Source: Typha latifolia (Eukaryota; Streptophyta; Magnoliopsida; Poales; Typhaceae). From it: a DNA stretch of 64,000 bases. Where the stretch lies: assembly GCA_019914945.1 (NCBI GenBank), contig CM034112.1, positions 8,896,501-8,960,500 on the forward strand, written 5' to 3'. Below, one piece after another: positions 56,997 to 64,000 of this stretch. Under the pieces are notes generated by a model that did no database searches, was not told the origin of the DNA, and saw only the letters and a list, made by a program, of their open reading frames with translations. Position 1 is the first letter of the stretch; each line of letters opens with the position of its first letter. A program made the translations under genes and the position numbers.

Positions 56997-59083
56997 TTAC
57001 CCTGCGAAGTCATGCATAATGTGAGATCCCATCAAGTTCCTGTATGGAAGGACTTGTGCCTTTCCATGATCTGCAACGGAGAACTGCATCGGCTGGCCGC
57101 CACCGCCGTCGAAAAGGGGATGTTCAGATGCCGGCGTGAACGATAAGCTCATGCCGCCGCCGCTGTGATGTTGTAGACCTAAAGTTAATGAGATGCTTCC
57201 TCCTAAGCTCTGCCCACCATATTTGTTGTAGGATGAGAAGTCTAGCTCAGCTATGTTGAAGTCGCTGGATCCCGACAAGCGCTGGTGGCTGCCGTCGACG
57301 ACGGAGGAAAGCGAGTCAGAGCCGACGAGGAGCTGCTTGGGTGGTAGCTTCTTGTCAATGCTAGGGTTAGGGTTTTCATTGGTGCTGTCTTGAGGTTCCC
57401 CTTCTTCTTTCATCTCTTTCATGTACATCTCCTCTACCATTGGCTTCCACAGCCTCACTCTTGCATTGATGAACCAATTGGAGACCTGTACATGTTAGCA
57501 AATTAATTAACCATGTACATAATATTAATTTTCTCTCTGTATAATTGAACTATTCCACTTGTTAGATATATGAGAATATGATATGCACATCATAGTATAT
57601 AGAGCTAATTTCTATGAATTGAAGTAAAGTACGTACCTGGCTTCTTGAGAGTCCGGTTTGCCGAGATAAGATATGTTTATCGACATCGGTCGGGTACCTG
57701 TTGCAAAAAATGTTACTTAATCATGGTAATAGTCTTAAATTCTCTTAATGATTTAGTTTAACTGTAAATAACTCTACAATAATTTTTCTTTTAATCGTAG
57801 TAAAAATGGTCATATATGCTTTCACCTTAATTCCAATATCTAACATACATTTTACTACACTAAAACGAGCAACTGATCAAATTAGGTTGATCAAAAAAAA
57901 AATAACATATGTATGTTTTACCTAATGTAGTTTTGTAAACATGTAGATCTGATATCTTGTTCAATACTTCTGAGAGAGAGAGAGAGAGAGAGTTACGGGT
58001 TAAGGAAGTGCTCAAAGAGCCAAGCTCTGAGAATTGAGACGGCGCGGCCCGGGAGGCTCCTCTGCGGCCGGCAAGGTTGGTTCTCCATTAGATATCCCTG
58101 CTGAAATCCCTTCTCCTTCTGCAAGAACCGATCGAGCACCTTGAGCCTTGGCGTCTCGCCTCTCGCCGCCCCAATTGCAGCAGCAACCGTCTCCTTCTCC
58201 TCCATCGCCTTCTTGCTCGCTCGAATCTGGCCTATTATCGCATCCCTCAGGCGTCGAAAGTGCCTCGACATAGCCCTCGACGCCAGCTTTGAGTAGATCG
58301 TCGCCGCTCCTCCTCCCGCCAATGCATCAAATGACCACATCACATCCTGCATTTGGTCACTGTATTTTTTGTATCTTCTATCCACCTACAAATTTATCGG
58401 TGTATATCAACATATAAGATAGTTTCTACTTTCACACAAGTAGAAATAATTAATTAAACAAAAGAGCTAATAATAGTGACATTAATCTTAGAGATAGAGG
58501 AGGGGAAAAAATCATGCACGGTGGGTTCCATTTAATGGGAAAAACAAAGAATACTAAGTGGAAAGTACTCCCAAAACTACCAAACCGATCAACTTTAATC
58601 ATGCAAGTGAATGAAAGAATTGAAATTATTGACCTCTTGTAGCATGGAAACCAGCTTCTCTTTTCTCTTGTGAAGTTCCAAAAGATCCATGGAGTATAGA
58701 GACTGGCACAGTGGATTGGAAGAAGACTGACTTGCCCTTTTCCTTGAGCTGCTCTGATCACCACCCAAACTACAAAACTCATTCAAGAGCTCCCTCGCCG
58801 GAGTGAAGTACTTGAAGTTGCTCAACTGGAAGGGCTGGTGCTGTTGGTAGGGGTTCGTCGTCACCGCCGATACGACCGTTGAATTCTTGTTCGACGACTC
58901 GGTGAGATCTCGGGGGAAGAAGCCTCCCCAAAGGTTGGAGCTTTGTTGCTTGGGGATGGAGGGGATTCCATACATGTCCACCGTAGATTGGAGGCCAAAG
59001 AGCTCGTGGTTGAGCTCAAATCCGTGCATCTCCGAGTTGCCGGCGGAGGAGAATTCGATGTAGTTGGACCCATGGGCCATCAT
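56997..59083 (-). CDS. ATH1: BEL1-like (TALE) homeodomain transcription factor, ATH1-like, 4 exons
   Basis: This is a nuclear transcription factor that pairs with KNOX proteins. ATH1 in Arabidopsis acts in meristem maintenance, stem growth and activation of the floral repressor FLC. Exons (minus): 59083-58634, 58385-57997, 57697-57637, 57485-56997. Junctions are GT-AG, and 1389 nt encode 462 residues, close to the usual length. The SKY-type box is about 88-104 ([17 protein letters not shown]) and the BELL domain about 136-205 ([20 protein letters not shown]). The homeodomain is about 254-316, with the three-residue-loop motif LNPYPTDVDK and WFINARVR in helix 3, then ISLTLGLQ (ZIBEL-like) and a [18 protein letters not shown] end. 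The [17 protein letters not shown] segment and the C-terminus favour ATH1 over other BLH members. Odd points are Cys255 and Gly263, where Trp and Glu are usual (QPWRPQR, LPER). The start is ATG 59083; 59080 is the alternative. Confidence 0.93.
57972..57992. repeat. (GA)n tract next to the exon-2 splice donor of the homeobox gene
   Basis: The (GA)n run (CT in gene sense) begins four nucleotides inside intron 2, right after the donor GTAACT (57996-57991 on the minus strand). It lies where U1/U6 pairing and early spliceosome proteins act. Confidence 0.85.
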
Positions 59084-59140
59084 GAAGATCACAACGTACC
59101 TTTTAGTTTCTAGTCTTAATTATTTCACCCAAGAAAGGTC

Positions 59141-59178
<38 letters not shown>

Positions 59179-59500
59179 AGAAACTATAGATGAAAGGCAT
59201 GATCTTGCTCGCTATATCTCCCCTTACAGAAGTCCCCTAGACTTAAATATTTCAATACTTCTATTTTTCTTTTCTCCTCTTTGGTATAAACGAAGAATAA
59301 GAACTTGGATTTGCAGCAAGTGCTTGCTTCCTTTCTTCCCAACTTTTTCTCAGATGGGCTTCCGGTGGAGATACTAAGCAGGCATGGAAAGAAATGGATT
59401 GGACCTTAGAAGATCTTGTGTCGCTTGAACTCCTTTACTGCTACTGCTACATCTGAGAGAGAGAAAGAGAGTACAAAATATTCCCAAAAATGGAGCTGGA
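59084..59500 (-). promoter_or_regulatory. 5' flank of the homeobox gene with (GA)n tract
   Basis: A (GA)n run at 59144-59176 is (CT)n in gene sense, about 60 nt upstream of the ATG, so it probably lies in the leader or core promoter. A weak TATA-like TATTTAAG on the minus strand lies at 59250-59243. A second shorter GA-rich stretch is at 59454-59472. GAGA-binding BPC proteins bind such tracts in plants, but binding here is only inferred. Confidence 0.45.
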
Positions 59501-59599
59501 CCATTAGAACCGAACAAGGAGGAGATGTGGTCCTAATTTTCTCAACTAATCCCCATTAAAGAGTGAACAAAAGGAGACTAGTCCACAGGGGACCGCAGT

Positions 59600-59633
59600 C
59601 CCCCCCCCCCCCCCCACCTCACACACACACACA
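59600..59633. repeat. 16-base poly-C run followed by (CA)n
   Basis: Sixteen consecutive C at 59600-59615 are followed by ACCTCACACACACACACA to 59633. Long pure C runs are uncommon in plant DNA. They are prone to length error in sequencing, and the G-strand could form a quadruplex. Confidence 0.9.
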
Positions 59634-61240
59634 TGACACAACCTTATTAGATATTTTCTATGTTGCCAAACTTGACTTATTCTCACTTCTCTATCCTCTT
59701 GAACATATAGTTTAACTATATGTGTTTCTATTTGTTAAACCCTAATTTGGTGTCTAGCTGTTTCAAATGGAAATAGTCATGAAAGAGAAAAGACCGTTAT
59801 AGCCCAATGATCGGATGCCTACCGGTCCACAGCGGAGGTCATACGTATTGAATCCTCTTTATACATTGGAGTTGATCTTTAGTAGATTTTTTAGAGGAGG
59901 ACTGATGCTTGGTCTAATCTATGATTACCCTACAGACTTATTATTTAGTAAAAATTATTAGAGAATTTCTATTGAATTCCCGATCGTCAACGTATTTGTG
60001 ATTTCACACCTCGCATTTTGAATACCTAAATCACATCCTAGCTATATTTTACAAACTATTAGCAAAACACATCTCTGATGGTTTGAGAGGGAAATTCAAA
60101 CTAATAATGAGGCAAACAGTCTCTAGCTAACCGCGAGATTTAGGTGAAGGAAGAAGAAGATAATGACATATTAGGTATTTTCTATAGACAGACATGTTAA
60201 TTTTAATAGAATATTCCTTCATTTTTGTCACCTACATAGATGATGTTAACGTTGTGTTACAACGTAGGGTGCATTCTGTAAATATTTTTTAAAAGATATT
60301 AAAAATGTAGAGTACAAAACACAAAAACATTAAAGAGAGGGTGCTAACTAGAAACTTCCTCTACCTTTTTTTTGTCTTAATTTTACTTTATATTCATGTT
60401 AGCAGACATGGAAAAAAAACAAATTGCCTATCAAAAATCTCTCCAAAAGATAATATAATGACTTTAAATCATCAAAAAATAAAAAAGATGCTCTATGATT
60501 AATTCTTAAGTTCTTATATACTTTCTCTAATAATAGCCCAAACTGTTCATCAAAACTTTACAAAACCTGCTCTAAAAAATTAGATATTTGTCAGTGCATT
60601 TGAACCAGTTTTAGTGCATTTGAACGCCCCTCGTGAAAACTCATGTTATTCCCAAAGTGGTTAGAACCACTCTTTAAATACTTTGTACACCAAAAATTAT
60701 TTGACTTTTTTTTTTGTTTGAACCACTTTTAAAATAGTAAGAACTAATGCAAAACTCCTCTTCTAGCAAAATAGCACCATAGATTAAAAGTTTTGACATA
60801 GAAATCAATCTTCTATTTTAATTTTCTTCATCAAATATCTCATAACTTGCGCTAAAATTCATACATAAAATTTAAACAAATTACATGAATAAAATTCTTT
60901 TTAAAATATAAAACTCATACATAGAAGCACTATCAGAGAGCTTCTTGTAGTTAGTCATGTATAAATTCTTTTTGTATTGAGTTACACAAGTGGGCAACAT
61001 GCTTAGATAAAGATTGAATTATCTGGGATAACCTTTGAGTCATTGTACTCTATATTTTGTATAGTAAGATTTATTGTTGTCCCGTGATTTTCTCCTAATA
61101 AAGAATTTGTTACATATATCTTTATGTATGAATTTCTTATAGTCTTTTATTTATTATTTATAATCTCACACAAAGTGCAAGTACCCTTACCAACTTTCGA
61201 CCACTGATCGCAAAGAGTTACCAAGTCATTTTATAGAGAT

Positions 61241-61241
<1 letters not shown>

Positions 61242-61286
<45 letters not shown>
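61242..61286. repeat. (GA)n microsatellite
   Basis: About 22 GA repeats without interruption. This is the fourth GA tract within 5 kb around the homeobox gene. Confidence 0.95.
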
Positions 61287-61288
<2 letters not shown>

Positions 61289-62389
61289 TCCTTTATGTGG
61301 TCCGGCCACTATGTGGACTCAAATAACCACATATCCTAATCAAATTATGGTAGTTAGGAGGCCTTAATCCTTCAACGTTCTAACCTTAACAAAAGTTTAA
61401 CTCCCGTCATTTGGTTCACTTTCTGTTATGGATGTTGCTATGGATAAAAAGGACAGGAAATTAAACATCTAAGCCCAAAGATTCTTCCTCCATTGGTCCC
61501 AAGCTTGGAGGTTGATGTGAATGATTACCTAAAGATAATGCTCCATTTGTAATCCAAACATTAGCTACAAGAATTGAATAATTAACGCCCTTATAGATCA
61601 AAATATGATATGTTGGATTTGTCTTAATGCTTGGAAATGTGATCAAGAAGTAAAAAAAGAGTAGGAAGAATTTTATATTTCTTGAAAAGATAATGTTCTA
61701 CATTGCTTTAATGTAGATTTTGTTGCAATCTCAATATATATTATCTCACAAGGTTTTCGTATTTAAATTAGCATGTTTCCAATATACACACCGTGCACAA
61801 TAAGAGAGATTAAGGTGATATACCCTTTTTTTTATTGATCACGGATTCATAGGCTATAAGGCTAGATATAGGGGCTAAACATCTTTGATATATATGTTGA
61901 ATAACTGAGCCAATTGTTCTAAGAAAAGGGTCACAAAGAGTTTAAATCATGCTCTTTTATAGTTTGGCAAAACTCATTATTAAGCTATAGTGATAGCTTG
62001 TGATATACGAATAGTTGATTAGAAGATAGGTATGCAGAACGGCTTTATGACTTTATCATGACGATGATGTTAGGTCAAACACATCTTTCATATGCAAGAT
62101 GACTAAATTAACAAATCAATCCATGAGACACAAGTTAGTTTGAATGGAATCTAGTCTAAAGAACTTTTTGGATCTTGGATTGGACTTCCACGGTAATTTA
62201 GATTATTACACAGATTCCACACCACAAGTTTGGAACTTTGGATGTTAGGAATGAGCAACGTATGATGTCGTCTAAGGTGAAGATTCTTTTTTAAGATCCG
62301 AAAGTGATGCTAGGGAAGTTCATATTCTTAGATTATTGCGAGGCGCTATCTGGGAAAGCATGCTCACTCTCTCTTCTGGGGCAATTGGG

Positions 62390-62720
62390 TCGAGTTAGTC
62401 TGAGTTTAAGTTCGAATCATATCATGATAATACAAATACGAAAACGACTCGTTTATTAAATATGTCAGAATTTCTAAATATGAACGCGATGGTTCACATG
62501 GGTTATAAATGAGTTATTCAAATTTATACAAGTTATTCGAGTTATAAACAAGATTTTTTGGTTTTATAAATAATTCTTTCGGGGCTATAAATAAATTTTT
62601 CGTATTATAAATATGTTAGTTGGGTTATAAACGAATTAAATAAGTTGAGGTAATAAACACAAACACAACTTGTTTAATAATTGGGTTAGACAAGTTGACC
62701 CAATTATGATCCGAACCTAA
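62390..62720. repeat. Degenerate repeat with GGGTTATAAAC-type units
   Basis: Units such as GGGTTATAAATGAGTTATTC, CGAGTTATAAACAAG, GGCTATAAATAAATT and GGGTTATAAACGAATTAAAT recur between 62505 and 62645. The flanks are roughly inverted: TTGGGTCGAGTTAG near 62386 on the left and a GGGTTAGACAAGTTGACCCAATTATGATCCGAAC-region on the right near 62680-62718. This suggests an old non-autonomous DNA element, but no target duplication can be read. Confidence 0.5.
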
Positions 62721-63559
62721 TTAGCCCCTCTAAACTATTATTGTTTTCCGCACATATATTATGAATTTTTATTTTTTTAACTATATAGACTCCTACCCTA
62801 CTAAAATTCTTACTTTAGAGAGCCTATCTAGTTACTCTTTTTCTTAGATGAGAAATCTATGTAGATATTTTTTATTAATTCAAGAGTTCTATATAGATAA
62901 TAAAAAGACATTTAAGAGAGTATATAGAGAGGAAAACTAGCTAATATGGTTTATATATAGGCTCTTACTAATAGTTTAAGTTAGGTTCGGAGACTTGTGG
63001 GAAACCCTATTCCACTTATAGGAGAAATAAAATCTTAGGAAAATGTATCAAAAACACCGCTATATTTTGCTTTCATTGTTATTCACACTCTAATATACAA
63101 ATATTTATTATTCGGCCATGTTTTAATGTAAACACCTAAACATTAGTTTCTCAAAGGACATCAACCATATAGTCATAGATTAACTAATTATAAATGCAAA
63201 ATAACCTTAATACTTTTTGAACCTTACCTTTACTTTTCATGTTCCTTTATTATCCAAGAAATTATGAAATATTTATTATTCCATGGAGAATTTTTTAGGC
63301 AATAAAAAGCAAAATATTCAAACGTGGGATGATAAGAAATTAAGGCAAAATGTAGGGAGTTTTTAGTAAATTTCTCTCTAATAGATTCTTGTTAGGTATT
63401 AGATATTCCATATTGGTACGCACTGACATTAACAGCACAAAATTTGATGGAGACACAACAACTAAATCTAAAGTAATATTTTTTACTAGATTTCTTTCTT
63501 TATCCTTTTATAAATCACAAATCCCAACACTTTTAAATTAAAATTTTTAAATCTGAAGT

Positions 63560-63586
63560 AAATTAAATTAAATTAAATTAAATTTT
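63560..63586. repeat. (AATTA)n microsatellite
   Basis: Five tandem copies of a five-base unit (AAATT/AATTA register). Confidence 0.95.
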
Positions 63587-64000
63587 GTAAATCTAAAGTA
63601 AAGTTCCTATCGAAGGCTCCAATACTGAGGTTCCAAGTTCCAAATTCTAAGTGAAGAAAGATTTGGGCCCAGATTTGACTGACCATTGACTAGGCCCAAG
63701 TTAGGTCCATTTACAACTCTCAATTTCAGGGATTTTTAATTGACATTGAAAACTTTCCAAATATCATAATTATTATTGTGCTATGGGATTTTTGTAATTT
63801 AATTATAATTATTTTTTTTTAATTTGTAATAATAGAAATTGTGTGCACTTAATTATAACAAAATATGCATATACTCAGTTTTATTTACTAAATCGAAAGA
63901 CTAAATTCAATTAAATTGCAAAAGCCTAGTGCACTCTTAAAAAATATCATAATTGTCAAAATAAATAAAAAAATATCATTACGTCGATTAAATCTGATTG

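Larger units (their letters stand above)
59640..64000. other. AT-rich intergenic DNA upstream of the homeobox gene
   Basis: No gene is recognised and the longest frame (61 residues, near 61461) has no domain. Noted within it: a (GA)n tract at 61242-61286, a degenerate repeat at 62390-62720, an (AATTA)n run at 63560-63586, and small CG-word traces at 60590-60640. The last stretch (63780-64000) is very AT-rich. Confidence 0.5.

Noticed and set aside
56993..56997. Possible extra intron at the end of the homeobox gene (GGGTAAGAAG resembles a strong splice donor)
   Set aside because: The frame stops here with HDFAG, a C-terminus typical of BEL1-like/ATH1 proteins, so the TAA is taken as the true stop.
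1..64000. CRISPR arrays, operons, rRNA or tRNA genes
   Set aside because: The window is plant nuclear DNA with spliced genes. No regularly spaced identical repeats and no convincing tRNA or rRNA sequence were seen; tRNA-like matches are only the primer-binding sites of LTR elements.

Overview
This is a nuclear window from a flowering plant. It holds three intact protein-coding genes and several remnants of every major plant retrotransposon class. The receptor-kinase gene has a steep 5'-to-3' fall in C/G content. That is typical of monocots, so I lean towards a non-grass monocot, but nothing here identifies the species.

Layout: (1) 1-6908 is a minus-strand Ty3/gypsy (chromovirus-type) complex. 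It has three LTR copies, gag, pol and a chromodomain-like C-terminus, plus two reverse-transcriptase (RT) segments placed head to head. (2) 6909-9893 holds minus-strand LINE fragments, an antisense LTR scrap and a GGCCC-rich hAT-type non-autonomous element that carries a younger copy of its own family. (3) 10027-12510 is an intronless CrRLK1L malectin-domain receptor kinase. (4) 15.3-24.8 kb is a plus-strand LINE cluster. The first LINE is split by a non-autonomous LTR element with a tRNA-iMet-type primer-binding site (PBS), and a second, internally deleted LINE sits at its 3' end. (5) 24.8-31.35 kb is AT-rich with no gene that I can see. (6) 31351-40698 (minus) is a complete 12-exon PAF1 (ELF7/VIP2-type) gene; the assembled reading frame of 2118 nt is in frame throughout. 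(7) 41.9-45 kb is a set of diverged direct repeats that look like copies of a gene's 5' end. (8) 45.8-52.7 kb holds a Ty1/copia remnant, a minus-strand LINE remnant and a solo LTR that contains a 580-bp hAT-type element with a perfect 8-bp target duplication. (9) 56997-59083 (minus) is a complete 4-exon BEL1-like (TALE) homeobox gene, most like ATH1. (10) The rest, to 64000, is AT-rich non-coding DNA with microsatellites and a degenerate repeat.

The three genes are unrelated single loci with different jobs: cell-wall or peptide signalling, transcription elongation and histone modification, and meristem or flowering control. PAF1 and ATH1 homologues both act upstream of FLC-type flowering repression in Arabidopsis, but nothing here shows that they work together.

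I found no clear new biological system. The most informative structures are the hAT-type family with 8-bp target duplications (one copy nested in its own kind and forming the upstream region of the receptor kinase), an LTR family present as six traces in different states, and the inverted RT arms. Exon boundaries were placed by eye from GT/AG signals and reading-frame continuity. Similarity statements come from reading translations, not from a database search.
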